Positions 26,885 through 36,216 of a DNA stretch of 64,000 nucleotides are shown here, in pieces (position 1 is the stretch's first letter; every line of letters begins with the position of its first letter). Origin of the DNA: Oscillospiraceae bacterium (GTDB lineage Bacteria; Bacillota; Clostridia; Saccharofermentanales; Saccharofermentanaceae). Location: positions 75,193-139,192 of the forward strand of contig CADAIP010000006.1 in assembly GCA_902787975.1 (NCBI GenBank). Reading direction: 5' to 3'. The translations under genes were made by a program, and so were the position numbers. The notes below the pieces were generated by a model that was given only the letters and a program-made list of their open reading frames with translations, was not told the DNA's origin and did not search any database.

Positions 26885-26994
26885 CAATAGTTCTGAATGC
26901 GGAAGGTATTTCCTGACGCGGAAGGCTTTAAGTAAATTTTCATACTTAATTGCTTCAGAACCTTGTTTGCGTTAGAGGCGCAAAAGGAGGTCAA
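26885..26994 (+). promoter_or_regulatory. structured leader of the hydrogenase maturation operon
   Basis: GTTCTGAA at 26890-26897 pairs with TTCAGAAC at 26954-26961. Inside it TTAAGTA pairs with TACTTAA, and a smaller GGAA...TTCC stem may form near 26901. The maturation operon begins at 26995. The pairing is clear on paper; no riboswitch class fits. Confidence 0.35.
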
Positions 26995-27252
26995 ATGGAG
27001 ACGAGAGTTGCAATTATCGGCATCATTGTCGAGAATCCCGATTCAGTGTCACAGATCAACGACATCCTACACGAAGTGAGGGATTATGTCGTCGGCAGAA
27101 TGGGTATTCCTTATCGTGAAAGGAATATCTCCATTATCAGCGTCGTCGTCGATGCGCCGGAGAGCCTGATAAGTTCAGTGTCTGGCAAGATCGGCATGCT
27201 CGAAGGCGTCTCGGCCAAGATCACTTATTCGAGACTGACCAATGGCATCTGA
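26995..27252 (+). CDS. TM1266-family iron-only hydrogenase system regulator (ACT-like)
   Basis: The start at 26995 follows AAAGGAGG. The 85-residue product METRVAIIGIIVENPDSV is typical of the TM1266 group: a small ACT-like or NikR-C-like domain protein found with [FeFe]-hydrogenase maturases and thought to be regulatory. Its end overlaps the start of hydE by 11 bases, consistent with translational coupling. No hydrogenase structural gene is in the window. Confidence 0.8.
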   Translation: METRVAIIGIIVENPDSVSQINDILHEVRDYVVGRMGIPYRERNISIISVVVDAPESLISSVSGKIGMLEGVSAKITYSRLTNGI

Positions 27253-28306
27253 TGTTCAGAGCGTATTAGAAAAGCTCGTTTCAGGCGGAGATATCTCACG
27301 CGAAGAGATCATCTTACTTCTCGAAAACCGTAACGGAGAAATACAGTCTTATCTGGCTCAAAAAGCTTCCGCGGTTGCAAGAGAAAACTATGGCAACAAG
27401 GTCTTTGTAAGAGGTCTTATCGAGTTCACCAATTACTGCAAAAACGATTGTTATTACTGCGGCATAAGATGCAGCAATAAGAATGCATCCAGATACAGGC
27501 TTACCCGTGAAGAGATACTTGAATGTGCTTCTCATGGATACGATCTGGGTTTCAGGACGATAGTCATGCAGGGCGGTGAAGATCAGTTTTACAAAGACGA
27601 TCTCATAGCGGATATCGTAAAGTCAATTAAGAGTGAACATCCTGACTGCGCAGTCACATTGTCTATCGGCGAGAAGAGTTTTGAATCCTACAAAAAGTTT
27701 TTCGATGCCGGCGCGGACAGATACCTGTTAAGACATGAGACAGCAGATGCTGAACACTATGCAAAACTTCATCCGTCTAATCTTTCTTCAGAGAACAGAA
27801 AGCAGTGCCTTTTTAACCTCAAGAAGATCGGATTCCAGACAGGTGCGGGATTCATGGTCGGATCACCTTATCAGACTAATGAGAACATCGCTGACGATCT
27901 TTTATTCCTGAAAAAACTCGATCCCGAGATGATTGGTATCGGCCCGTTCATTCCACATAAGGAGACGCCTTTTGCGGACATGACGGCAGGTTCGCTCGAA
28001 CTCACGCTTTATCTGCTGAGCATTATCAGACTGATGCTTCCGACGGTCCTTCTGCCGGCAACGACGGCGCTCGGCACGATCGATCCCAGAGGAAGAGAAC
28101 TTGGAATACTTGCAGGAGCAAACGTAGTAATGCCGAATCTGTCGCCTGTAAGCGTTAGGAAGAAATACGATCTTTATGACAACAAAATATGCACAGGTGA
28201 AGAAGCTGCCGAATGCATGAACTGTCTTAAGAGAAGAATCGAAAGTATCGGCTACGAGATCGTCACCGACAGAGGCGACAACGTCAGATATATTAAAGAA
28301 CATTAA
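27242..28306 (+). CDS. hydE: [FeFe]-hydrogenase H-cluster radical SAM maturase HydE
   Basis: The 354-residue product has the radical SAM motif CKNDCYYCG (CxxxCxxC, about residues 63-70) following FVRGLIEFTNY, and typical HydE blocks: MQGGEDQFY, YLLRHETAD and GIGPFIPHKETPF. HydE is thought to act on a cysteine-derived iron complex during synthesis of the diiron subcluster. Neighbours are the TM1266-like gene upstream and hydG and hydF downstream, so one operon supplies all three maturases. Confidence 0.93.
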   Translation: MASDVQSVLEKLVSGGDISREEIILLLENRNGEIQSYLAQKASAVARENYGNKVFVRGLIEFTNYCKNDCYYCGIRCSNKNASRYRLTREEILECASHGYDLGFRTIVMQGGEDQFYKDDLIADIVKSIKSEHPDCAVTLSIGEKSFESYKKFFDAGADRYLLRHETADAEHYAKLHPSNLSSENRKQCLFNLKKIGFQTGAGFMVGSPYQTNENIADDLLFLKKLDPEMIGIGPFIPHKETPFADMTAGSLELTLYLLSIIRLMLPTVLLPATTALGTIDPRGRELGILAGANVVMPNLSPVSVRKKYDLYDNKICTGEEAAECMNCLKRRIESIGYEIVTDRGDNVRYIKEH

Positions 28307-28349
28307 GCTTCAACATCACATCGATTTATTTAAGAAAGAGGTATGGAAT

Positions 28350-29765
28350 ATGTACGATCCTAAATCATTAAAAGCAGAAGAATTCATCGACAACGAAGAG
28401 ATACTGGAATCTCTTAAGTATGCAGACGAGAACAAGAGCAACGTCGAAGTCATCGACGCAATCCTCGAGAAAGCCAAGGAGCGCAAGGGCCTTTCTCACC
28501 GTGACGCATCCGTTTTGCTCGCATGCGACATCCCCGAAAAGAACGAGGAGATCTATGCACTTGCAGAGCAGATCAAGAAGGATTTCTACGGCAACAGAAT
28601 CGTTCTTTTCGCACCCTTGTATCTTTCCAACTACTGTATCAACGGATGCACATACTGCCCTTATCACGGAAAGAACAAGACCATTCCGAGAGTTAAGCTC
28701 ACACAGGAGCAGATCAAGGCTGAGGTTATCGCATTGCAGGACATGGGTCACAAGAGACTTGCGATCGAAGCAGGTGAGGACCCGGTAAACAATCCTATCG
28801 AATACATCCTCGAGAGCATCAAGACGATCTACTCAATCAAGCATAAGAACGGCGCCATCAGACGAGTAAACGTTAACATCGCAGCTACTACAGTAGAGAA
28901 CTACAGAAAGCTTCACGAAGCAGGAATCGGAACATACATCCTCTTCCAGGAAACATATCACAAAGAGTCTTATGAGGTTCTTCATCCGACAGGACCCAAG
29001 CACGATTACGCTTACCACACAGAGGCTATGGACAGAGCGATGGAAGGCGGCATCGATGACGTCGGACTCGGCGTTCTCTTCGGACTCGATAAGTACCGTT
29101 ATGAATTCGCTGGACTTCTCATGCATGCAGAGCACCTTGAGGCAGTTCACGGCGTAGGTCCCCACACGATCTCAGTTCCCCGTCTTTGCCCCGCTGACGA
29201 TATCGACGTAAACGATTTCTCCAATGCGATTGACGATGATATTTTCGCAAAGATCGTAGCATGCATAAGGATCGCAGTTCCTTACACCGGCATGATCGTT
29301 TCCACACGTGAATCACAGAAGTCCAGAGAGCGTGTTCTCCACCTCGGTATCTCACAGATCTCCGGCGGCTCCAGAACATCCGTCGGCGGTTACACACACG
29401 AGGAAAGAGTCGACGAGACAGCACAGTTCGACGTATCCGACACGCGTACTCTTGACCAGGTAATGAAGTGGCTCATCGACATGGATTACGTTCCTTCATT
29501 CTGCACCGCATGCTACCGCGAAGGCAGGACCGGCGACAGATTCATGGCCCTTTGCAAAGCAAAGCAGATCCAGAACTGCTGTCTGCCTAACGCCCTCATG
29601 ACACTTAAGGAATATCTCGTTGACTACGCATCTCCCGAGACACGCGAAGTCGGCGAAAAGCTCATTGAGAAGAACATTCCTGACGTTACAAACGAGAAGG
29701 CAAGAGCAGTGCTCAGAGACAGACTCGTTAAGATCGAGAACGGTGAGCGTGACTTCAGATTCTGA
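28350..29765 (+). CDS. hydG: [FeFe]-hydrogenase H-cluster radical SAM maturase HydG
   Basis: The 471-residue product has the radical SAM motif CINGCTYC (about 91-98) and the C-terminal auxiliary-cluster ligands in CTACYREGRTGDRFM with a third Cys in QNCC. HydG cleaves tyrosine to make the CO and CN ligands. Length and the sequence around ISQISGGSRTSVGGY fit HydG rather than the related ThiH. It is 43 bases downstream of hydE. A long inverted repeat separates it from hydF. Confidence 0.95.
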   Translation: MYDPKSLKAEEFIDNEEILESLKYADENKSNVEVIDAILEKAKERKGLSHRDASVLLACDIPEKNEEIYALAEQIKKDFYGNRIVLFAPLYLSNYCINGCTYCPYHGKNKTIPRVKLTQEQIKAEVIALQDMGHKRLAIEAGEDPVNNPIEYILESIKTIYSIKHKNGAIRRVNVNIAATTVENYRKLHEAGIGTYILFQETYHKESYEVLHPTGPKHDYAYHTEAMDRAMEGGIDDVGLGVLFGLDKYRYEFAGLLMHAEHLEAVHGVGPHTISVPRLCPADDIDVNDFSNAIDDDIFAKIVACIRIAVPYTGMIVSTRESQKSRERVLHLGISQISGGSRTSVGGYTHEERVDETAQFDVSDTRTLDQVMKWLIDMDYVPSFCTACYREGRTGDRFMALCKAKQIQNCCLPNALMTLKEYLVDYASPETREVGEKLIEKNIPDVTNEKARAVLRDRLVKIENGERDFRF

Positions 29766-29844
29766 TGTTCTGATATTTTTGCGCTCGCTAAGGTCCTCCG
29801 TGCTTCGCTTGTGCGGAATCGCTCGCACAATAAATATCAGAACA
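29766..29844. repeat. 79-bp inverted-repeat element between hydG and hydF
   Basis: TGTTCTGATATTT (29766-29778) is a perfect inverted match of AAATATCAGAACA (29832-29844). Inside, a second stem is formed by TTGTGCG and CGCACAA (about 29809-29830). It could be a small mobile repeat, an mRNA processing stem or a partial terminator inside the operon. Confidence 0.5.
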
Positions 29845-29907
29845 ACGGAAGATCAAACACTGGAAGCAGATAAAAACTCTTTTTAGGTTTCAAACTTGAG
29901 GTAGAAA

Positions 29908-31050
29908 ATGGAACGCACACACATCGCTTTTTTCGGACGCAGAAATGCAGGCAAATCGAGCCTTGTAAACAGGTTTACTTCACAGGAACTGTCGATCGTA
30001 TCTGATGTTGCAGGTACGACGACCGACCCTGTCAGAAAGACCATGGAGCTTCTTCCGCTGGGACCTGTCGTAATCATTGACACGCCCGGAATCGACGACG
30101 AAGGACAGCTCGGTTCACAAAGGATCGAGAGGAGTCTTCGTGTGATCGACGAGACTGACATTGCCATTCTCGTTGTAGATGCAAGTGCGGGCTTGGGAGA
30201 TGACGAGAAGAGCCTGATCGATGCTTTTACCAAGCGCAAGATTCCTTATCTTGTCGTGTTCAACAAGAGCGATCTAGACGTCACCATTCCGGATGTTGAG
30301 AATTCAATGTCCGTTAGCGCCCTTAAAGGCGAAGGCATTGAGGAGCTCAAGGAAAGAGTTGCAGTCATCATCCGTGAACGCAAAACGCGTCCCCTTGTAT
30401 CCGATCTCGTTGATGAAGGCGACCTTGTAGTGCTCGTCGTTCCCATCGACAAATCAGCGCCGAAGGACAGACTCATCCTTCCGCAGCAGATGGTAATAAG
30501 AGATCTTCTTGGCAAGGGCGCGATCCCTGTAGTCGTTAAGGATACAGAGCTTGCAATAGCTCTCGAAAAGGTCGGCAAGGTAAGAATGGTCATTACCGAC
30601 AGCCAGGCTTTCGGCAAGGTGTCGAAGATCGTACCTCCCGAGATCCCTCTTACATCTTTTTCTATCCTGATGGCAAGATTCAAAGGCATTCTCGACCAGT
30701 CAATAGAAGGCGCGAACATGCTTGATAAACTTGAGAGCGGAGCCAAGATCCTCATCAGCGAAGGCTGTACCCATCACCGCCAGTGCGAAGACATCGGAAC
30801 AGTAAAGCTCCCCGGCTGGGTCAGGGAATATACAGGCAAGGATTTTGAGTTTTCGTTTACTTCAGGACTCGAGTTCCCCAAAGACCTGTCGGGCTTTGAT
30901 CTCATAATCCACTGCGGAGCATGCATGCTCGGCGAGACCGAAGTAGCGAGCCGTTACCGCAAAGCTTCTGAGCAAGGTGTGCCCATGACAAATTACGGTA
31001 TAGCCATAGGTAAGATGAAGGGAATACTTGCAAGGGTTATCGATTTCTGA
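29908..31050 (+). CDS. hydF: [FeFe]-hydrogenase H-cluster maturation GTPase HydF
   Basis: The ribosome site is GAGGTAG. The 380-residue product has an N-terminal GTPase domain with P-loop GRRNAGKSS, DTPG and FNKSDLD, a dimerisation middle, and the C-terminal [4Fe-4S]-binding domain with EGCTHHRQCEDIG and IIHCGACMLG. HydF is the scaffold on which the diiron subcluster is assembled before transfer to the hydrogenase. It is the last gene of the maturation operon and is followed by a clear terminator. Confidence 0.94.
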   Translation: MERTHIAFFGRRNAGKSSLVNRFTSQELSIVSDVAGTTTDPVRKTMELLPLGPVVIIDTPGIDDEGQLGSQRIERSLRVIDETDIAILVVDASAGLGDDEKSLIDAFTKRKIPYLVVFNKSDLDVTIPDVENSMSVSALKGEGIEELKERVAVIIRERKTRPLVSDLVDEGDLVVLVVPIDKSAPKDRLILPQQMVIRDLLGKGAIPVVVKDTELAIALEKVGKVRMVITDSQAFGKVSKIVPPEIPLTSFSILMARFKGILDQSIEGANMLDKLESGAKILISEGCTHHRQCEDIGTVKLPGWVREYTGKDFEFSFTSGLEFPKDLSGFDLIIHCGACMLGETEVASRYRKASEQGVPMTNYGIAIGKMKGILARVIDF

Positions 31051-31063
31051 ATATGAATTTGCT

Positions 31064-31093
31064 AAAGGGATGCTATTAACGGCATCCCTTTTT
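31064..31093 (+). terminator. intrinsic terminator of the hydrogenase maturation operon
   Basis: AAGGGATGC (31065-31073) pairs with GCATCCCTT (31082-31090), followed by a T run. Confidence 0.85.
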
Positions 31094-31107
31094 CGCCATG
31101 TTGCAAC

Positions 31108-31370
31108 TTTACGTACCTAAAAACGAAAATGTTCGTTTAGGTACGTAATTTTCTTGGTTTTGACACCTGACAAGTGTTCCATTTACGTACCTGAAAAGGG
31201 AAAATGCAAATTAGGTACGTAAATTTCTCTTTGAAAACGTCAGATGACTGGCTAATTTACGTACCTAAAACAGAAAAAGACTTTTTAGGTACGTAATTCT
31301 CGAAAATTAGTCTTATGAATTTAGGAATTTTACGTACCTAATTGAAGAAAATGTTTTTCAGGTACGTAAA
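31108..31370. repeat. array of four palindromes with constant spacing
   Basis: Each unit is TTTACGTACCT, a loop with a GAAAATG-like core, then AGGTACGTAA. Units start at 31108, 31182, 31256 and 31329 (periods 74, 74, 73) and are 41-42 bases long. The three segments between them are 31-33 bases and unrelated to each other. The array fills most of the 376-base gap after hydF (31051-31426). It contains no gene. Unlike a CRISPR array, the loops vary and the units are long palindromes. Confidence 0.85.
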
Positions 31371-31426
31371 CATTGAAGTGCTTTACTTACTGAAATTCGA
31401 AAAACTGATTTCAGTAAATAATTAAC

Positions 31427-32140
31427 TTATCTCGATAGTTTTATAGCAGCCAAGTGTGCTACTTCATGAACTGTATATTCGATGATAAGTATTGCTGTAA
31501 TAAGGGCAAGCAGTCCCAAAAGGTAAAACTTTTCGCCGGTAAAGCTAAGCAGCCATTTCAGTGGCGTATCAGAAGGCGGGTAAGACAGGAACATGTAGTT
31601 CTGGCCTGTCCTGCTGTTAAAAAGGTATATCGGAGGAACCGTGATAAGAAGGAAAAGATATGAGTACCAGAAATGTCTGAAAGTTACATATATCTTTCCG
31701 CGGAAGAGGAAGACTAAGGATATAAAAACGGTCAGAGAATGAGTAAAGAAGCAGAGCAGTGGCAGATAAGACCAGAAAGGTCTGTAGGTCCAGTCCGGGA
31801 AAATAAGTGCAGCAACGGATCCGGGCATGATCAGCACCAGGGATATCTCGGCAAAGAACGACTGGATCTTTCCACGCGATAAAACAGCGATCAGGTTAAC
31901 GAATAATCCGAGATTGCAAAGGTGAAGCGGCAAGAAACCAATGATGTCGCCTCCTTCTCTTATGAGCAGGATGTCCTGGACCACTTCACCTGCAAGTGCT
32001 GCTATGGACAGGAGGATTACTGCGATGGAAACTTTCTGTTTTGACAGATTCCGCATGAACAGAAGCCCTGCAGTAATTGCAACAGCGATAAAAATGAGCA
32101 TTCCGATGTGCTCGGGACAGAAGTGCCTGAATGAGTCCAT
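31427..32140 (-). CDS. TIGR02206-family (YwaF-like) membrane protein
   Basis: The 237-residue product has about six to seven membrane helices. FLPLHLCNLGLFVNL (about residues 71-85) and the late block SRTGQNYMFLSYPPSDTP are typical of the YwaF/TIGR02206 integral membrane family. Function is unknown. The start is the first ATG after an A/T-rich region; no strong ribosome site is seen. It is convergent with the hydrogenase operon across the palindrome array. Confidence 0.75.
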   Translation of the reverse strand: MDSFRHFCPEHIGMLIFIAVAITAGLLFMRNLSKQKVSIAVILLSIAALAGEVVQDILLIREGGDIIGFLPLHLCNLGLFVNLIAVLSRGKIQSFFAEISLVLIMPGSVAALIFPDWTYRPFWSYLPLLCFFTHSLTVFISLVFLFRGKIYVTFRHFWYSYLFLLITVPPIYLFNSRTGQNYMFLSYPPSDTPLKWLLSFTGEKFYLLGLLALITAILIIEYTVHEVAHLAAIKLSR

Positions 32141-32361
32141 CTGTAAAACCGCTTTCAGTATTGATTGATTTCATTGTATCACTTAGCTTTTGTGCAATAA
32201 AAAGGGGCGTGCAAAAAAGAGTAATTCCAATAGCCGATACTACAACATTATTCCCATATGCCTGTCGCTTTTTGGTCAATCGTTTTCATCAGTTAACATG
32301 TTCAAAGTGATATTTTTACTGTGGGTTTTATACCCGGGATAATAACGTTGAGGTAAAAACA

Positions 32362-33303
32362 ATGAAGAAAACGATACTTACAAAGGTTGTTTCAGCAGTT
32401 CTCTGTGCTTCCATGGCTGTATCATTTGCATCCTGCGCGACAAGCAGCCCTAAAGATACTGACGACGTGGAAGAGACAACTCTTTTATCAAAACCTGAAA
32501 ATGAGGGAACTACTGAGACCTCAGAGGGGACTTCTGAGACCACAGCTGAGACTACGGAGACAGAGGCTGCAACTGAAGTTACAACAGAAGCTACAACCGA
32601 GGCAACGACTGAGGCTACAACAACGGCGACTACGGCTCCAAAGGTCAATCCTTATGAGAGATTCATTGAAGATTACATAAACGCGATCAAAAATCAGTCG
32701 GACACCTGGTATTATGGACCTGATTACGATGGTGATACCGTCATTCCTCCGGAAGGTACGGTCGGACTTCTTCTCGTTCCGGAACGCGAATCTGTCAGCT
32801 ATACGCTCATTGACCTCGATAAGGACGGAACAGATGAACTCATTTTCGGCAGTACATGTGAGTTTAGTAACGGAGAGAAATTTGTGAATGTTACCGGTGT
32901 TGTTGTCCTGACCGGTGAGGATGAGTACAAGATCGTTGCGGCCGGGTGGGATAGAAGCACTCTCACTTATGCCGGCGGAGTCATGTTCGTTAACTCCGGA
33001 TCAGGCGGAGCAGCCCTTCATGTCGACACGATTTATCAATATAACAGTGTTACAAAGTCGATGGATACGGTATGTGAGCTCATTACCGAGTATCTTGAGG
33101 AAGATTCTAAAGGAATTCCGATTCCGAGCTATTCATTGTTCGAAGGCGACAATTTTCACTATGACGGATCGGCTTATGAGAGCGCAGATGCCACCTGCCA
33201 CGACGATGAAGCTCTGAACAGATATAATCAGATGCTGGATGCTGCCAACCAGAACATAAAAGACATTTCCGTGATCGAGTGGACCAAAGTCCCGATAAAC
33301 TAA
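32362..33303 (+). CDS. lipoprotein with Thr/Glu linker and acidic calcium-type loop
   Basis: The 313-residue product has a signal peptide with lipobox FASC (Cys near residue 29) and a linker rich in TTEATTEATTE-type repeats (about 50-95), encoded by a near-repetitive stretch at 32510-32640. The outside domain has LIDLDKDGTDELIFG (about 152-166), the same type of loop as in the lipoprotein at 12672-13202. Such long Thr/Glu linkers push a domain away from the cell wall. Function is unknown. Confidence 0.75.
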   Translation: MKKTILTKVVSAVLCASMAVSFASCATSSPKDTDDVEETTLLSKPENEGTTETSEGTSETTAETTETEAATEVTTEATTEATTEATTTATTAPKVNPYERFIEDYINAIKNQSDTWYYGPDYDGDTVIPPEGTVGLLLVPERESVSYTLIDLDKDGTDELIFGSTCEFSNGEKFVNVTGVVVLTGEDEYKIVAAGWDRSTLTYAGGVMFVNSGSGGAALHVDTIYQYNSVTKSMDTVCELITEYLEEDSKGIPIPSYSLFEGDNFHYDGSAYESADATCHDDEALNRYNQMLDAANQNIKDISVIEWTKVPIN

Positions 33304-33323
33304 GGATTAAACAAAACCTATCG

Positions 33324-33358
33324 AAGCCCTTGGATTATTCCGATTCAAGGGCTTTTTT
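33324..33358 (+). terminator. intrinsic terminator
   Basis: AAGCCCTTG (33324-33332) pairs with CAAGGGCTT (33346-33354), followed by a T run. Confidence 0.85.
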
Positions 33359-33479
33359 ATTGCAGTTTGCGCGAAAAATCCTTCTGCAAAAGCAAATTTC
33401 CATTTTATTCATCAAAACAGATTGAAAAGTGATTTTATTCATATAATAATTATATAGAAATTAAATTGTTTTGAGGAAC

Positions 33480-36035
33480 ATGATGAAGACCAACAGAAGG
33501 ACGCTATTTCTCACACTTGGCGCAACATTTGTTTTAATAGCATTGCTTGTTACTTATACGTCCAGCCTGGTGTATATATCGTCTTATACATATATCAATG
33601 AGCTTGGTAATGACAAGACTTCAGCCGTTGCATCTGATCTTGAGAATTATCTTGAGAACGCAAGCTCGGTCCTCTGGATTACTGCCGATACAGTTGACCA
33701 CATGGTTGCCAATGGTGCCACCAAAGAAGAAATCGTCGAATACATCACCCGTGAGTCCACAAATGCTGCAGACCAGTTCGATGACAGCTATACGGGATAT
33801 TACGGTGTTATTAACGGCGAATACGTAGACGGTGTCGGCTGGGTACCTCCGGATAATTACGATGTCACAGAAAGAGACTGGTATAAGGATGCTATTGCCG
33901 CAGACGGCCAGACGCTGGTCGTATCTCCGTATGTCGATTCGCAGACGGGTGATGTCATTCTCTCGGTATGCAAGGCTCTTTCAGATAATAAGAGCGTTCT
34001 GGGCATGGATCTCATGCTTTCAGATGTTCAGGAAAGAGTTGAAGATATAACGATCAACGGCAACGGATATGCGTTTATCGTTGATTACGAAGGTACTGTC
34101 ATTGCCCACTGTGACAGCAAAGAAAAGGGTAAGAACTACTACGAAGATCCTGACAAGGATGAGATCTTCGACCAGATCATGAGTTCCAATAAGGATAATT
34201 TCGTCATGGAGCTGGACGGCAAAAAGTGCACCGTCTTTGTCGATGATATCCTTTCACAGTGGCACATTGCGATCGTAGTCGAGAACAGCGCGCTCTATAA
34301 AGATACGAGAAATGTCCTTATCGTAAGTTTGCTCATCGGAGTCGTTGCTTTCTCGTTGATTGCCGGTTTCTACATCATCGGTTACAACTATGAACGCAGG
34401 GTCAATAAGCGTATGGAAGAAGTTAATGCGCTTGAGCAGAAGAGAGAATACGAGGCTAAGATCCTCATGCTCGAGAAGGCTGCCGCTGACAGTGCTAACA
34501 AAGCGAAAAGTGATTTCCTTGCAGATATGTCACACGAGATCAGAACGCCTATCAATGCCGTTCTTGGTATGAATGAAATGATCTTAAGAGAGTCAAAAGA
34601 TGACCAGATCCTCGAGTATTCATCCAACATCAAGAGCGCGGGCAATACGCTGTTATCGATCATAAATAACATTCTTGATTTCTCTAAGATCGAAGACGGC
34701 AAGATGTCTCTGGTGCCCGTTGAATTCGACTTTGCAGAACTCATTAGCAGTCTTGTTAATTCGATAAGTGAACGTGCACGTTCCAAGAAACTCGGCTTCC
34801 TTGTTGATATCGATGAATCAGTTCCTTCGAAGCTTTATGGTGATGATGTAAGGATCAGTCAGGTAATAATGAACCTCCTTACAAATGCCGTTAAATATAC
34901 GGAGACCGGCAGCGTTACGCTTATGGTCCGTAACATCGGAATCAATGAGGGTAATGTCAAGCTCAGCTTCGATGTAATCGATACAGGTATCGGAATCAAG
35001 GAAGAAGATCTGGGCAAGCTCTTTGAGTCTTTCGAGAGAATCGAAGAAAAGCGCAACCGTCATATCGAAGGAACGGGTCTTGGTATTTCAATCGTCACCA
35101 AGCTCCTTGCGATGATGGACAGTAAGTTGGATGTTGAGAGTAAATACGGTGTCGGTTCGGTATTCGGTTTTGAGCTGGAACTCCGCGTAATCGATGAAAC
35201 ACCTATCGGCAAATACGAGGAGAAGAGAAAGGCCGGTCAGTACAACCGTGACGATTCCGAACGTCTCTATGCGCCCGGTGCAAAGGTTATCGTTACTGAC
35301 GATAACGCAATGAATCTCAAGGTTGCTGTCAACTTCCTGAAGATCTTCGGTATTGATCCTGTCACAAGTTCTTCCGGTATGGAAACCATTGAGCTTATGA
35401 AAAATGATAGGTACGACATTCTTTTCCTTGACCACATGATGCCTGTTCTGGACGGTTTTGAGACACTTAAAGCATTGAAGGACGAAGACATTCTTAATGA
35501 TACAAAGGTTATCGCCCTGACTGCAAATGCCGTTGTAGGAGCAGAAGAAATGTATCTTAATGCAGGTTTTGACGGCTATCTTTCAAAGCCTGTTACGATA
35601 GATAATTTCGAGAAGGCACTCAGGAATTATCTGCCGCCTTATCTTATCTCGGATGCGAAAAGAGTTACTGAAAAGCAGGAAGATGCTCACTCTCTGGATA
35701 AGATGCGTGCTCTCGGACTTAACGTTGACGCAGCTCTCGGATATGCCGGCGGCGAGGAAGACTTCTATCTGGAACTTCTTACCGACTATGCAAACAGCGC
35801 AGATGAGAAGTGCGAATCACTCGATTCTTTCCTTGCAAATAACGACCTTAATAACTATGAGATCCTTATTCATTCTCTTAAGAGTACATCCAGGATGGTC
35901 GGTGCCGACGATCTGTCTGATATGGCCAGGGACCTTCAGGATGCTGCAGGCAAAGAGGAGATTGAATATGTAAAGGATCATCATGCAATATTTGTCAGGG
36001 ACTTTAAGGCTTTGTCAGAGAAGATCCTGGACTGA
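33480..36035 (+). CDS. hybrid sensor histidine kinase (Cache - HisKA - HATPase - REC - Hpt)
   Basis: The ATG at 33480 (or the next one at 33483) follows TTTGAGG. The 851-residue product has a membrane helix (about 10-32), an outside Cache-type sensor (about 35-275), a second helix (about 280-300), a coiled coil, HisKA with FLADMSHEIRTP (phospho-His 352), an HATPase with LLTNAVKYTE and DTGIGI and GTGLGIS, a receiver domain with LDHMMPVLDG and SKPV, and a C-terminal Hpt with LIHSLKSTSRMVG. It is a complete phosphorelay in one chain. The final response regulator is not adjacent, so its target is unknown. Confidence 0.92.
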   Translation: MMKTNRRTLFLTLGATFVLIALLVTYTSSLVYISSYTYINELGNDKTSAVASDLENYLENASSVLWITADTVDHMVANGATKEEIVEYITRESTNAADQFDDSYTGYYGVINGEYVDGVGWVPPDNYDVTERDWYKDAIAADGQTLVVSPYVDSQTGDVILSVCKALSDNKSVLGMDLMLSDVQERVEDITINGNGYAFIVDYEGTVIAHCDSKEKGKNYYEDPDKDEIFDQIMSSNKDNFVMELDGKKCTVFVDDILSQWHIAIVVENSALYKDTRNVLIVSLLIGVVAFSLIAGFYIIGYNYERRVNKRMEEVNALEQKREYEAKILMLEKAAADSANKAKSDFLADMSHEIRTPINAVLGMNEMILRESKDDQILEYSSNIKSAGNTLLSIINNILDFSKIEDGKMSLVPVEFDFAELISSLVNSISERARSKKLGFLVDIDESVPSKLYGDDVRISQVIMNLLTNAVKYTETGSVTLMVRNIGINEGNVKLSFDVIDTGIGIKEEDLGKLFESFERIEEKRNRHIEGTGLGISIVTKLLAMMDSKLDVESKYGVGSVFGFELELRVIDETPIGKYEEKRKAGQYNRDDSERLYAPGAKVIVTDDNAMNLKVAVNFLKIFGIDPVTSSSGMETIELMKNDRYDILFLDHMMPVLDGFETLKALKDEDILNDTKVIALTANAVVGAEEMYLNAGFDGYLSKPVTIDNFEKALRNYLPPYLISDAKRVTEKQEDAHSLDKMRALGLNVDAALGYAGGEEDFYLELLTDYANSADEKCESLDSFLANNDLNNYEILIHSLKSTSRMVGADDLSDMARDLQDAAGKEEIEYVKDHHAIFVRDFKALSEKILD

Positions 36036-36067
36036 TCTTGCTGATTCAATAATGAACTGATTTATGC

Positions 36068-36100
36068 GGGGTGTCTCAAGCAGATGAGACACCCTGTTTT
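36068..36100 (+). terminator. intrinsic terminator, GGGTGTCTCA family
   Basis: GGGTGTCTCA (36069-36078) is a perfect inverted match of TGAGACACCC (36085-36094), followed by a T-rich run. Near-identical stems follow the genes ending at 45644 and 47163. Confidence 0.85.
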
Positions 36101-36216
36101 ATTTGGTTGAGTCATTCTCAACTGCACGTTGTTTGAAAAAGAACCCGATTAGCAATACGATATCATCAAGATGCATGCACGACTAAAACATTACGACAAC
36201 AGAAGGAGATATAAAG

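Noticed and set aside
26995-31050. A complete [FeFe]-hydrogenase locus
   Set aside because: Only the maturation genes are present; there is no hydA-like gene with H-cluster motifs in the window.
31108-31370. CRISPR array
   Set aside because: The repeats are palindromes with variable loops, only four units exist, no cas gene is near and the spacing is 74 bases; it does not fit a CRISPR array.
32387-32680. Arg/Leu/Gln-rich plus-strand frame inside the lipoprotein gene
   Set aside because: It is the shifted reading of the Thr/Glu-codon repeats and has no start signal.
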